64,000 nucleotides of DNA. Source: Aradus depressus. Its lineage: Eukaryota; Arthropoda; Insecta; Hemiptera; Aradidae. The stretch is from the NCBI GenBank assembly GCA_963662175.1, contig OY759224.1, positions 26,235,489 through 26,299,488 of the forward strand. The letters run 5' to 3'. This document shows positions 10,281 to 21,355 of the stretch, in pieces. Numbering within the stretch: the first letter of the stretch is position 1; each line of letters opens with the position of its first letter. A program made the position numbers and the translations under genes. The notes under the pieces are model-generated. The model saw only the letters and a program-made list of their open reading frames with translations, had not been told where the DNA came from and searched no databases.

Positions 10281-11703
10281 TAAATATAATATACAAATAA
10301 TAAAAGGTATAAATCTTAAAGCATCAATGTACAGAGTAACAAAATAAAAACTTACCCCACCCATACATTGTAGCGGTTAAATGACAACTGGCATAGCTCA
10401 AAGGGGTGGGGGATATCTAAGTTCACTCACTCTACATCAAAAACATTCATTCAAATATACACAATAACTATAAAAACAAATCTCTATAATAAAATAAATG
10501 TCTCTGCAATAGTATAACATTTTTTGTCATAGAGACTCCAAAGGAATTTGTCATAAAATATAATAAATAAAACTAAATAAATACAATATAAAAAAATATT
10601 ATCACAGAGTAAAATAATAATAAAATATTGTGGTGTAAACAATTACACACATTATAATTATTAATATATTACAAAATTAATTATTATTATTTGTATAAAA
10701 AACAGCTGTTAGGAGTGAAGTAATAAAATTAATCAGTGAATAAATATACAAAGATGGATAATCGCATTTTGTTTAAAAAATAATTATGAACAAATTACTA
10801 CAATCAGCTGTTTAAATAAAGAGAGACAGTCTAGAGAGAGAGTTGTTAGGGTAAAGTTATTGTAGAAATTAGTTCGTAAGATTTCTTTATGTTAATAATT
10901 TTTTATTTTTCAGTATTAGTTATTAAATTAATAATGTAGGTTAAGTTAAATAAACTCAATATTTGTTCTCTAATTCTATGCTATTCATTTTCCCTGTGAA
11001 CTAAGTAAGATAATTTATACCTTAGAGTTAACATTTTTGCAAATTTAGGAAAATAAGATACGAGTAGACATTATTATCTTTAGAAGAAATCCAAATGAAA
11101 AATTTGTTAATTGAAATTTTTTAAATATGTGCACTTTCTTAAAAATTGCACGTCTTGAACTTTCGATATTTTTTTAGGGCCCTTTTTGGAAACTACTGTA
11201 GAAATCAAAATTTAGTAGAAGACCAGCAACAATTTCTACAGGAAATGTGATAAAAATATTTATTATTATTTGTTTAATTATTATTAATTTTATTATTTCA
11301 ATTATTGTTATTATTTTTTATTAATTACACCTGGTAGGTCAGGCAGGAGAAGGGAAATCTAAAACTAATTTAAATTATTATCCAAATAATTCAATTACGC
11401 CATCTTGTTATATTCATTATACAACTTGATGTGTTGGCCTCCATATTAAGTTTATTCCGTGTGGAACATCATTATCAAAAGACAGGGATTTTCCTGCAAA
11501 TTTTCCAACCCCCCTCCTACCCCCCGAGATGGGAATGAGATGAAGGAAATCCTCGAGATAGCAAGAGGAGGGGGTACAAATTATCTCTGGCCTGGAAAAT
11601 TTTCACTTGAAAATAACCCAGTTAGTTTCCTTAACCTTTTCTACCTTAACTTTCCCTTTCACTAGACTTATCTTCTACCCACTGCATTTTGTAAAATTTT
11701 AAA
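10281..11703. other. AT-rich stretch, no gene seen
   Basis: Mostly A/T runs (for example 10560-10800, 11260-11330). A 68-codon frame at 11459-11665 has no family resemblance. CAGCTGTT repeats near 10704 and 10805. No repeat family assigned. Confidence 0.25.
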
Positions 11704-12899
11704 TTTATACCAATGAGATTTTTCCCCCATCTGAAGTATAGGGGAAATTATGTAATCGGTTGGAAATTTGATGTTAACTTTTTACCGGAATTTCCTACCC
11801 CCTGATCCCCAAAATGAATTAATCAAGTTTTCGTTCGTATTTCCGAAACCAATCGTTCGTTTGGGCTAAAAATCATTTTAAAAAAACATTAAGGAGTAAT
11901 CAAGGTCCACGCCATAGATTTTCCGTGAAAACGTCGGGATAAAATCATTTTTCATTTTCTTTTCGATGCTGCCGTAGCTCTTGCTATTGCTCGGCACTAG
12001 ACTTTCGGTTTTTTAAACTCCTTATGATGCGAACTTTCATCTGATTTGTGTTTTCTATAATTCCGCGCATATTTACGATTCATGTGAGACATCTTTAATT
12101 TTTTTGCAATTTTCAATTTAATACCGATTTTTACATATATTTCGGCAAATATTTTTATTGTTTCTCTTTGAGTCCTAGTAGTGCTCCTCAAGCTCTTTAC
12201 AATGACACCCTATCTAAACGCGTTATCACGTTACACTAATTTCTAATTGTACACAACACTAATTCGCAACAATCATCCGCCGTCGCCCACACTAGCCCGA
12301 TAACGTCACAGGCAAAACAAACAATGCACAACAAACACGTAAAGACATGCTCTATCCATTGTGACCTCAACCGTTGTTATCGCATTATTAGTCTCGTAGC
12401 TATTATCGATTGAAATCTGACGGTATTTTGTAACACAAGAAAGTTTGACCGGCTATCACTGTGCTTAACGACCGAATAGACGTTTTCACGTATAAAGAAA
12501 ACTTTTGTTTTTAAAAAATATTGTATATTTGACAAAATATTGTTAGTATCTTAATGTTATTGTTTAATTTATTTTTATTGATTAATAAGAAATTAATTAA
12601 TTAATTCCTCCACACTATTGTTTATCTTACAATATATACAATATATGGGAGTACTTTCGGTATTGCTACCGTCTTGAGCCTACTAAGTGCAAGTTCAACA
12701 AGTTAACTTTCCGAACTGTCCCTTCTCCAGCCTCCACGGAGTTTTTACCTGTCCCTTTCGCCTGTAGAATAACCTATTATACTTTCCGACGTCCTGATTC
12801 CACGAAATTTTGTGACTCCAGAATCCTCCAACGATCACACCTACTGATTATCAGCCAAATCGACCAAAGGGATGGAGGGGATTAGGTGGGAGGCTTAAC
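11704..12899. repeat. 1,196-bp tandem duplication, copy 1
   Basis: Base-for-base the same as 12900-14095 wherever I compared. It begins with a repeat B 5' segment (GAAATTATGTAATCGGTTGG), holds about 900 bp of foreign sequence, and ends in repeat B again (CAGCCAAATCGACCAAAGG). The unit boundary is TTATACC / GGCTTAAC. Confidence 0.9.
11997..12191 (-). CDS. short lysine-rich open frame of unknown nature (first copy)
   Basis: A 64-codon frame starting MRSTTRTQRETIKIFAE and ending EFKKPKV, rich in Lys, Arg and His with no signal peptide or membrane segment. GC-richer sequence upstream (12260-12300) could be a promoter, but no splice donor or family motif stands out, so it may be chance. It is duplicated unchanged at 13193-13387. 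Low confidence as a gene. Confidence 0.15.
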   Translation of the reverse strand: MRSTTRTQRETIKIFAEIYVKIGIKLKIAKKLKMSHMNRKYARNYRKHKSDESSHHKEFKKPKV

Positions 12900-14095
12900 T
12901 TTATACCAATGAGATTTTTCCCCCATCTGAAGTATAGGGGAAATTATGTAATCGGTTGGAAATTTGATGTTAACTTTTTACCGGAATTTCCTACCCCCTG
13001 ATCCCCAAAATGAATTAATCAAGTTTTCGTTCGTATTTCCGAAACCAATCGTTCGTTTGGGCTAAAAATCATTTTAAAAAAACATTAAGGAGTAATCAAG
13101 GTCCACGCCATAGATTTTCCGTGAAAACGTCGGGATAAAATCATTTTTCATTTTCTTTTCGATGCTGCCGTAGCTCTTGCTATTGCTCGGCACTAGACTT
13201 TCGGTTTTTTAAACTCCTTATGATGCGAACTTTCATCTGATTTGTGTTTTCTATAATTCCGCGCATATTTACGATTCATGTGAGACATCTTTAATTTTTT
13301 TGCAATTTTCAATTTAATACCGATTTTTACATATATTTCGGCAAATATTTTTATTGTTTCTCTTTGAGTCCTAGTAGTGCTCCTCAAGCTCTTTACAATG
13401 ACACCCTATCTAAACGCGTTATCACGTTACACTAATTTCTAATTGTACACAACACTAATTCGCAACAATCATCCGCCGTCGCCCACACTAGCCCGATAAC
13501 GTCACAGGCAAAACAAACAATGCACAACAAACACGTAAAGACATGCTCTATCCATTGTGACCTCAACCGTTGTTATCGCATTATTAGTCTCGTAGCTATT
13601 ATCGATTGAAATCTGACGGTATTTTGTAACACAAGAAAGTTTGACCGGCTATCACTGTGCTTAACGACCGAATAGACGTTTTCACGTATAAAGAAAACTT
13701 TTGTTTTTAAAAAATATTGTATATTTGACAAAATATTGTTAGTATCTTAATGTTATTGTTTAATTTATTTTTATTGATTAATAAGAAATTAATTAATTAA
13801 TTCCTCCACACTATTGTTTATCTTACAATATATACAATATATGGGAGTACTTTCGGTATTGCTACCGTCTTGAGCCTACTAAGTGCAAGTTCAACAAGTT
13901 AACTTTCCGAACTGTCCCTTCTCCAGCCTCCACGGAGTTTTTACCTGTCCCTTTCGCCTGTAGAATAACCTATTATACTTTCCGACGTCCTGATTCCACG
14001 AAATTTTGTGACTCCAGAATCCTCCAACGATCACACCTACTGATTATCAGCCAAATCGACCAAAGGGATGGAGGGGATTAGGTGGGAGGCTTAAC
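12900..14095. repeat. 1,196-bp tandem duplication, copy 2
   Basis: Second unit of the exact tandem duplication. It is followed directly by more repeat B sequence (14096-14437), which shows that the original insertion sat inside a B element. Absence of visible substitutions implies a very recent event or an assembly duplication. Confidence 0.9.
13193..13387 (-). CDS. short lysine-rich open frame (second copy)
   Basis: Identical to the frame at 11997-12191, offset by 1,196 bp. It has no independent support as a gene. Confidence 0.12.
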   Translation of the reverse strand: MRSTTRTQRETIKIFAEIYVKIGIKLKIAKKLKMSHMNRKYARNYRKHKSDESSHHKEFKKPKV

Positions 14096-14437
14096 ACAAA
14101 AACTCGTAATAAATGAAATTGTAATAAATGCCGCATAAAATTTCATATTTAAATTCAAAACCCTATAAACACGACACCTATTAATTTTCATTGTGATCGG
14201 GAGAAGGGAGGGGGGATCAGAGGTAGGCTCAACTTAAAAACCCCAATAATCCCGATGTAAAAAAATATATCGACTTGAAATTTCATATTTAAAGTCAAAA
14301 TCCAATGAGGACATGACCTGTCATATTTCAGCAATATCGACTGCAGGGGTTCAGGGGTAATAAGAGAGGAGGAGGGGAAAAAGTTATTTGTTTAATTCCT
14401 TCTAGGGAAGTACATTACCGGTGATTCACCGTTGACC
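14096..14437 (+). repeat. repeat B 3' part
   Basis: TTTCATATTTAAATTCAAAA, CATGACCTGTCATATTTCAG and the terminal GGTGATTCACCGTTGAC give the B-family 3' end in plus orientation. Confidence 0.6.
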
Positions 14438-14491
14438 TTTATTATTATTATTATTATTATTATCATTATTATTATTATTATTATTATTATT
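14438..14491. repeat. (TTA)n microsatellite
   Basis: About 17 ATT/TTA units with one TCA interruption, directly after a repeat B end. Confidence 0.9.
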
Positions 14492-14493
14492 TT

Positions 14494-14555
14494 GATTGCA
14501 TCTTCTGTCATCTATTTATATATGCACCAGCTGTTTGCACGATAAGCGAATGCAT
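14494..14555. repeat. short repeat shared (inverted) with 23249-23313
   Basis: GCATCTTCTGTCATCTATTT and TGTTTGCACGATAAGCGAAT recur as the reverse complement at 23249-23313, next to a trinucleotide run in both places. Confidence 0.6.
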
Positions 14556-14681
14556 ATTTGAAAGTCAGTATCTTAATAATTTTGCATGTCTTTGTGCAGT
14601 ATGTTTCAATGCAAGTTATGACTAGAGTTATGCACACACAAAAAAGTTTTTTTTTTTAAATATGAAAATGTCCTTACTTTA

Positions 14682-14995
14682 GAGTCCATACTCAGTGGTA
14701 TGCGTGCTTGTCTTCTGAGCTCAAGATCATGGGTTCGAAACCCGACCGAGGCCCTTAATTTATTTTATCTGGGAGGTATAATAAACTTAAGCACGCCGTC
14801 CTTCGGATGACCTGTTGGGTGGGACGTTAAGCGATGGTCCCAAGCCTGTACGATGTAATAACAATTTAGGGTAGGCAACATTTAGGACTCCCACAGGTAT
14901 CGGGCTCATGTCCACCGGAGTGACGAAAGAGCGGTCTGGTAGTAGGCGATATGACCTTGTAGTTAAAGCCCGGGCATGAGTCATAAAACCTAACC
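14682..14995 (+). repeat. SINE-A, nearly full length
   Basis: Starts at the A box region (CTCAGTGGTATGCG), has the B box (GGGTTCGAAACC), the body and the 3' block GCCCGGGCATGAGTCATAAA followed by ACCTAACCC. About 40 bp are missing from the central part. Confidence 0.85.
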
Positions 14996-15057
14996 CTTCC
15001 TTTCATAAAGTAAGAACTTTATGAATTTATGCTACCTCAGTAACTAGAAATGAAACT

Positions 15058-15385
15058 AAAAAAGTCGTCGGTGATCACCAGCTACGTACTTCCCCAGCAC
15101 AAATTATCAATTACGTTTCCACTCTCCCTCCGAAGCTAAACGACCGTTTCATGACTCATGTCCGGGCTTTAATTACGAAGTCATATCGCCTACTACCAGA
15201 GGACTCTTTCGTCACTCTGGTGGACATTTTTGACCGATTGTATAACTTCTATACTTCGTATACATGAAGTAAAATTTAATGTTGATAAATTCATTACATC
15301 GGCAGTTATTTGGGTTTTTGTGTTGAGCCACCTCTGATGATCCCCTTCGGCCGATTTCTCAGAAATTTCATGTGTGTCAGTCCAC
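15058..15385 (-). repeat. repeat B copy interrupted by a SINE-A fragment
   Basis: Opens with GTCGTCGGTGATCACC and ACTTCCCCAG, is broken at 15149-15226 by SINE-A sequence, then continues with TTCATTACATCGGCAGTTAT and GGCCGATTTCTCAGAAAT. Confidence 0.6.
15149..15226 (-). repeat. SINE-A 3' fragment
   Basis: TGACTCATGTCCGGGCTTTA through TTTCGTCACTCTGGTGGACA: only the 3' quarter of the SINE. Confidence 0.75.
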
Positions 15386-15914
15386 AGTTAATGTGAAAGT
15401 ACATTGCCATCATTGACTTTTCATTCTGTGACCAGATATCGCACGTAATAAACTTCAGATAATGTAATATAAAGCCAAGTTCAGGACTTACAGTTTCTAA
15501 TCAATTATTTTCATTTTATGCCAAGTTGGAACATTTGGCTTACTACCTTATTTAGTTGATTACACAATTTAATGCATTAAAATTCAATGCTGAAATTGGA
15601 TTTCTGGAATTTGAGCTTCTCTCTCTCTAAACCTGAATTAGGTGATTTAAAATTTGATCCAATTTTGGCTATGATTGGTTGAAATCTTTCACTTTGCATA
15701 AATCTACTGTCTTCTTTATAAACCTTAAAGATTTATTCATTATTCCTTGATTTTTCACTACTTTCTTTTTATTCCCCAGCTACCCGAAGTTATGTAATCC
15801 GTCCGAAATTCGATGTTGAATTTACACCGGAATTTCATGTTTTTCGACCCTCTGATTCTTTTTTTTAATAATTTTTATTTTGAATATTTACAATCGGATA
15901 ATACACCGATTACT
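15386..15914. other. AT-rich stretch with a repeat B 5' end
   Basis: No gene seen. 15773-15868 is a repeat B 5' end (AGTTATGTAATCCGTC, TTTACACCGGAATTTCATG). Confidence 0.4.
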
Positions 15915-15919
15915 TAAAA

Positions 15920-15950
<31 letters not shown>

Positions 15951-16376
15951 ATTATTATTTTTTTTTTTTTACAAATGTACATTAATAATATTGACCGACA
16001 ATACTCATGGTCAAATTGACCGTCTGAGGGGTTATCTCTTCTATTTCTACTCACCCATATATAAAAGTGACAAAACAAAAAAAAAAAAAAAAAAAATACA
16101 AATGCAGTAATTTACAAAATTAACTTAAATGATCCTTTAAAAAAACTAACAAAAAATTAAAATAGAAAACATCTTGCTGTTTATATATCACTAATAATTA
16201 AACTCTGAAACCAGCTCAAATCTATAATTCCAGGCGGCTTTGCAATAGTTAATTAAAGTTTTGTAATTTCGTCCATTTACATATTCAATAAACTGAACAT
16301 AGCTCAACTCTGCTTCACAAAAATAGATAAGACGAAATTCCCTTAAGATGGGGCATACGGCAATAAAGTGAACACA
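15915..16376 (-). pseudogene. 5'-truncated LINE fragment with (ATT)n tail, reverse transcriptase C-terminus
   Basis: The minus-strand frame at 16376-16191 encodes CVHFIAVCPILREFRLIYF, a middle region with ELSYVQFIEYVNGRNYK, and ends ELVSEFNY before a stop. This matches the cysteine-containing HFI..CP...E.R..YF end common in insect LINE ORF2 proteins. A one-base frameshift just upstream puts the preceding SESEDV in another frame. The 3' region (16190-15930) is AT-rich and ends in (ATT)n, the tail type of LINEs that lack poly(A). Heavily 5'-truncated and dead. The CR1/I-like placement is tentative. Confidence 0.7.
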
Positions 16377-16437
16377 TCTTCACTCTCACTTAAAAATAAT
16401 ATTTATTTGATATTTTGTGTAAGGTTCTTTTAAAAAT

Positions 16438-16804
16438 CAATAATTTTTCTATTTTCTAATAGGTCTCTTCTCCCAATTTAATGATATTTCATTATTTATT
16501 TTTTCATCATAAATTTACATCAAACAGTTTCATACAGTCGAAGATGGAGGAACCTATAAGGCACATAAAAAAGAAAAACTTTCACGAATAAATTCTCATA
16601 TTAATAATGTACGTAATTATACTTGAAAAATTTTTTATGGAAGTCAAAAATTACATAAGAATGAGCTTTCATGATGAATAAATGTGAAGTCATTGATAAT
16701 GGGCAAGGCCCGAAACTGATGTAAATTTATGATGAAAAAATAAATAATGAAATATCATTAAATTGGGTGAAGAGACCTATAAGAAAAAAATAGAAAAATT
16801 ATTG
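16438..16804. repeat. foldback element, ~93-bp inverted arms
   Basis: Left arm 16438-16531 and right arm 16712-16804 are about 95% reverse-complementary (for example TCATCATAAATTTACATCAA facing TGATGTAAATTTATGATGA), around a ~180-bp AT-rich loop. No coding potential. A MITE or snap-back repeat. Confidence 0.85.
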
Positions 16805-16839
16805 AGAAAAATAATAATAAAAAAGGTCGACGGTGAATC

Positions 16840-17175
16840 CCCAATAATGTCACCTAGGACGATGAGTCATAATAACTAACTATAATAGTTCCGAAGGACG
16901 GCGTGCTTAAGTTTATTTCACCTCCCAGTTCTTGAGCTCAGTAAGCAAGCACGCATACCACTGAGCTACCGACGCCCTCTAATATATAATATATAAGCTA
17001 TTTTCATGTACAAACTTATCCAATTATCATGTTATGGTTTAACGGTAATAACGAATATTATTATTAATAAATTAACATTTTGAGTTTTGTAATAATTTTG
17101 GAGACTGTCTTCCATATTGCCATATTTTTTCTCTCATTTTTATTTTTTATTCTCCTTGAAACAATATCAATTTAT
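16840..17175 (+). repeat. duplicated block, copy 1 (partner 23330-23870)
   Basis: Includes the same truncated SINE-A head, the same TTTTCATGTACAAACTTATC and TTGAGTTTTGTAATAATTTT runs and the same TTCCATATTGCCATATTTTT end as the 23-kb copy, which carries an extra ~180 bp. The SINE truncation is shared, so this is duplication rather than independent insertion. Confidence 0.8.
16893..16979 (-). repeat. SINE-A head fragment
   Basis: CCGAAGGACGGCGTGCTTAA joined by a deletion to CTTGAGCTCAGTAAGCAAG and CTGAGCTACCGACGCCCTC. Lies inside the duplicated block. Confidence 0.75.
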
Positions 17176-17810
17176 ATATACTAGTATCTTATCAGAGGTT
17201 TTTCATAATAGCTTATAATTTCTGTTGTATATACTTCTATATAATATTTACAGTACACCCTAAGTAGGTGGATATAAACTTCAATGTATCAAGTCGGCCA
17301 ACACCACCTCAATCGTTGGGGAGGATTGTCGAGATGGGAAGGGAAGTTTTGAATATAAATGTAGGAACGGAGGATGAGATGGGTTGGTGGCAGTCAAACT
17401 GTTTACTCACTCCTATGTCATGTCCGAAGCCCTGCGTGGGTAAGTTATTAAAAGCACATATACTCTCTGAAACCCCCCCTCACTTCGTTATATTACACTA
17501 ATTATTTCATGTTCAAATCTACATTGCTGTTTTCATTTCGTATTTGATAAAATGGAATTCATCTGTGTATTGATTTTATATTTCCTAGAAATTGTACCAA
17601 TTATTATTCAGAGAAGCCTCTAAAATATTGGTTAATATGTCCTGTATCATGACTGTATTTAATTTAGGATACAATATTGGTATTTAATTAATATGGACAG
17701 TGAGTTTATTGATGGCTGCTGCGTTATAAGTCCGTATGTTATAGTAAGTAGTTCTTGATGCTGAACAATGCCGCCTGCCTGTATCCAGTTCGTCCTTTCT
17801 GCCCTAAGTA
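17176..17810. other. unclassified stretch
   Basis: A 77-codon plus-strand frame (17268-17501) and a 63-codon minus-strand frame (17659-17850) have no recognisable motif. No repeat family assigned. Confidence 0.2.
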
Positions 17811-17940
17811 TAGTCATGATATCCCTTCCCTTACATGAGTTTATAGTCATGTATCCCTTCCCTTACATCAGTTTATAGTCATGTATCCCTTCCCTTACAT
17901 CAGTTTATAGTCATGTATACCTTCCCTTCCATGAGTTTAT
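17811..17940. repeat. 32-bp tandem repeat, 4 units
   Basis: TAGTCATGTATCCCTTCCCT-type units repeat about every 32 bp, ending CATCAGTTTA or CATGAGTTTA. Units are nearly identical. Confidence 0.85.
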
Positions 17941-18104
17941 ATAAAATGAATAAATACTTGAAAACATATGAGTAAAAATATTAGCCAACGTTTAATTAGA
18001 CTACCCGCTGTACGAGTGGGGTAACCCAGCTTTTATTTATTTTTTTATTAATCTTTACCCTGATGGTTTATTTACTTTTCCATATTTATATGTTATATAT
18101 AGGT

Positions 18105-18365
18105 ATGTATAGATGATGACGTTGCGTTGAAAATTGGTTATGGTCGGAAATACGTCTATACGATGTCAGGTAACTCATGTGTGATAGTAAGATGTTGTGG
18201 GACGAGATTACTCATAGAAATCACAACTTGCCAGTAGCCTTTTAGCCTCAACGCTGTACGGGTGGGATGTGCCTCTAATGTTGACTGTTGCGTTGAAACC
18301 CGATTCTGGTCGGAAATAAAACTGTGGGAAGACAACGTCTTTTATATCTATTAGAACCTTCTTAT
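18105..18365 (+). repeat. repeat P copy with two hammerhead-like segments
   Basis: Contains GATGATGACGTTGCGTTGAA near 18111 and GTTGACTGTTGCGTTGAAAC near 18280, the latter followed by CCGATTCTGGTCGG. Also CCTCAACGCTGTACGGGTGG and GTGGGAAGACAACGTCTTTT, shared with the copies at 4797 and 38346. Confidence 0.45.
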
Positions 18366-18433
18366 TCAATGAAATTAAAAAAAAAAAAATTAGTATTCTA
18401 TTATTTACTGATAGAAATATATATTTTCCCCTG

Positions 18434-18765
18434 GAGGGCGCCGGTAGCTCAGTGGTATGCGTGCTTGACTTCTGAGCTCAAGGTCGTGGGTTCGTAACCC
18501 GACTAAGGCCCTTAGTTTATTTTATCTGGGAGGTAAAATAAACTTAAGCACGCCGTCCTTCGGATGGGGCGTTAAGCGATGGTCCTGAGCCTGTACGATG
18601 TCAGGTACTCGTTAAAGACCCCTACCCTAGATGAATAAAAATTTAGGGTAGGCAAAATTTAGGACTCCCACAGTAGAGTCGGGCTCATGTCCACCAGAGT
18701 GACGAAAGAGCGCTCTGGTAGTAGGCGATATGACCTCTGTAATTGATGCCCGGGCATGAGTCTAT
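18434..18765 (+). repeat. SINE-A, full-length head and body
   Basis: Starts GAGGGCGCCGGTAGCTCAGT, with A box, B box (GGGTTCGTAACC, one mutation) and the complete body to GGGCATGAGTC. The ACCTA tail is missing. Confidence 0.88.
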
Positions 18766-19197
18766 ATAACTATATATATTGTGAAGTACCTCTTGAATGT
18801 TCTATAAACTTTTTAATTATTTTTTAATAATTTTTTTCTGTCAATACACTTTCCTTGTAATATACATTTTTTTTTTTAAACATTTTTTGTTCTTTGCATC
18901 AAAATGGAAGCTAAAAAAAAGTATGAAAAGTCTCTCTTTTTTTTTCAAAAAGATTGGAAGTAAAAAACAAATTAAAAAGGAGATCATTAATATTAAAAAA
19001 TAAAAATAAAACAACTTCACCTAAATTAAATATAAAATCAATGTCGGTAAAACATTGCTTGAGAAAAAGTTTCAAAAGTTGTAAAGAACTTTTTAATTTG
19101 GTGACCCTCGGAATTGAAATTAACTAAAAAAATGTTAGTTAAAAAATAGAAGATTAATGGTTTAAAATTTTTAAATATAACTTTTTTTTTTATTTTA
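18766..19197. other. AT-rich stretch, no feature seen
   Basis: Long T and A runs. Frames here are low-complexity. Confidence 0.2.
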
Positions 19198-19270
19198 TGG
19201 AGTATTTTTAAGAATTTTATTACTTCCCCAGCCAAGTATAGTACAAGTTATGTAATCGGTTAGTTAGTTA

Positions 19271-19473
19271 CTGTGACACATGATCGGGCTTTAACTACGA
19301 TGTCATATCGCCTACTACCAGAGCGATCTTTCGTCACTCTGGTGGACGTGAGCCTGACTATTTTGAGAATCCTAAATGTTGATTACACTAATTTTTATTT
19401 TCTTAGTGTAGGGGCCTTTAAGGAGTACCTGACATTGTACAGACTCGAAGGACGGCGGGCTCAAGGTTTTTTC
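19271..19473 (-). repeat. SINE-A partial
   Basis: From GACACATGATCGGGCTTTAA through GGAGTACCTGACATTGTACA to GAAGGACGGCG. The tRNA-like head is missing. Diverged. Confidence 0.7.
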
Positions 19474-19736
19474 ACTGAATGGAAATGGGTAAGAACGATA
19501 GTTAAAAAAAAAATAAAAAAAAATAAAAAAAAAAAAAAAGCTGTTTATATCTAAATCTGTGAACAAGATACCTGACACAAAATTTCATATGTTTATTCAT
19601 GAGGATGACACCTATCGATTTTCAGCCAAAGAGAAGGGAAACGTGGGCTTAACAGAAAAACCGCAATAAATGTCAGAGTAATGAATGTATCGACACGAAA
19701 TTTGATATATTTCGAAACCCCATAAGGACGATATCT

Positions 19737-20182
19737 CAATGCCTATTTATCCGTGAGGCAAGTGAGGCACCCGAACTCAGGTGGTCCCCGTTCGATGAAA
19801 AAAATTAAACAGCGATAAATTGAAAATCGTTATTTATTCTAGAAATTTCTATTGATTTTTCTGGAAAGTTCGATATCTTTCAATGAGTTTCTAGAATGTT
19901 CTATTCGAATTGTGGATGAGTTACTGGATTTTTCTGGAAACTATGTAGACTCTTGATTTTTCGATGGTTTCTATGTATCTATTGGATTTTCCTAGAAACT
20001 TTTTGCAATTTTAAGAAACATGCTGGAAAATTTCATGGCATTTTATAAGATTCTAGAATTTTGTGGTGTATTATATAAATTATTAAAAATAAAGTTGAAG
20101 ATATAATAATATTGAAAAAATAATTCAAGGGTCCCCGGATGAAGTCTGCCTCAGGACCCCTGAGAGTCTTAAAACGGCATTG
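19737..20182. mobile_element. non-autonomous hAT-like element, 446 bp
   Basis: Starts CAATGCC and ends GGCATTG. Terminal regions are imperfect inverted repeats (GAGGCAAGTGAGGC against GCCTCAGGACCCC). It is flanked by the 8-bp direct repeats CGATATCT (19729-19736) and CGATACCT (20183-20190), one mismatch, as expected for hAT. It interrupts repeat B. The interior has repeated TTTCTGGAAA / TTTCTAGAAT blocks and no coding frame. Confidence 0.7.
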
Positions 20183-20310
20183 CGATACCTATAAATTATT
20201 ATACACCTATTGATTTTCATATAAAGGTTTCGGAAGAAAGAGAATTTGGTTGTTTAATTCGCGCTGGGGAAGTACAATGCGATTATTACCGACAACTTTT
20301 CTTTAATTTT

Positions 20311-20654
20311 ATTTCGCTGCCTTGAACTTGTCCTCATGTGATATTAACCTTGACGTTGACAATTGTTCATTATTCTTTATTTATATTATAGAGCTAATAT
20401 TTGATTTTAATCAGAAATTTATTTTTAAAAAGTGTATTCTAGAATATTTCAAGAAATACCAGAATTATTGTTAACCCATACCATCTGTAAAATTTACATT
20501 AGATTTTAGTATATTGTGAAATATGTTTGATGTTTGTATGTCCGTCGAAAATTTTTTTTCCTTTTTGACTCTCTCATACCTATATGTATAGTATAAGAAA
20601 TTATTGAAATCCTGCGAAAATTCGAGATCGAGTTTTTGAAGGATTTTCACGATC
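20311..20654. other. AT-rich stretch, no feature seen
   Basis: No gene or repeat end recognised between the B copy and the next repeat C piece. Confidence 0.2.
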
Positions 20655-20768
20655 AACTCAGATCAACTTATGACCTAATAAAAAATATTTACAAATAAAA
20701 GTTGTAAAGAATACTCAAAGGCACAATTTTTATGAATTTCGCTTTTTTTTAGAAGTTTGCTCGATTTA
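20655..20768 (+). repeat. repeat C fragment
   Basis: CTTATGACCTAATAAAAAAT and AAATAAAAGTTGTAAAGAAT match repeat C. It is truncated by the Jockey-like insertion at about 20770. Confidence 0.5.
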
Positions 20769-21355
20769 TGGAAACGAAATCAGTTCACATCGTCTTGACC
20801 CTTCGTCGAAAATATACCTGCCCTCCAGTGTACCTTAACAAAAATTTCACCCCTTTAAAAAACGAAGTCCGCTATCTAGGCCTCATACTCGGCAAAAGAC
20901 TAACTTGGAATCCTCACACGAGACTGAAAAGACAAGAAATGAACAGACGTTATAAACTTCTACTAAGGCTACTAGACAAAAGATGCAAACTAACAACAAA
21001 ACGACTTACATACAACGCAGTACTCAAACCTATATGGACTTACGGACTTGAACTCTTGGGTTCTGCCAAGGCTTCCAATCACCAGCGCATCCAATCCTTT
21101 CAATCCAAAATCCTTTGTACAATAGCCAATGCTCCTTACTACTTCTCCAACAAAACCCTTCACACTGACCTTAACGTACCTTTTGTCACCGAAGTCGCTA
21201 AATCCAAGAAAAAAAAAATTTTTCTCTTCTTAGTTCCCACAATAATCCTCTTGTCCTTGGCCTCCATTCTGTCATACTTCCCCAACGACGGCTTAAGCGT
21301 CAATGGCCTAGAGACTTCCTTAGCAGCAGCAGTGACAGTGATTAGTTACAAATGA
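20769..21355 (+). pseudogene. Jockey-like reverse transcriptase C-terminus, frameshifted
   Basis: The frame encodes the region after the polymerase core. Readable blocks are LTLRRKYTCPPVYLN, NEVRYLGLILGKRLTWNPH, LLLRLLDKRCKLTTKRLTYN, AVLKPIWTYGLELLGSAKAS, then QRIQSFQSKILCTIANAPYY. These are hallmark motifs of Jockey-clade ORF2 (YLG..LD..LTW..H, then IWTYG.ELWG.A). At the A-run near 21210 the frame shifts: the expected ending LKRQWPRDFLSSSSDSD is in another frame (21292-21344), whereas the open frame reads through to ISYK at 21355. The catalytic YADD region is absent. Dead copy. Confidence 0.88.

Larger units (their letters stand above)
19198..20310 (+). repeat. repeat B copy split by a SINE-A fragment and a hAT-like element
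   Basis: The B 5' end (ACTTCCCCAG...GTTATGTAATCGG) at 19225-19262 is followed by SINE-A sequence, then B middle (CACAAAATTTCATATG, GATTTTCAGCCAAA) to 19736, then a foreign 446-bp element, then B 3' end (GCTGGGGAAGTACAA, ACCGACAACTTTT) at 20190-20310. Confidence 0.65.
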
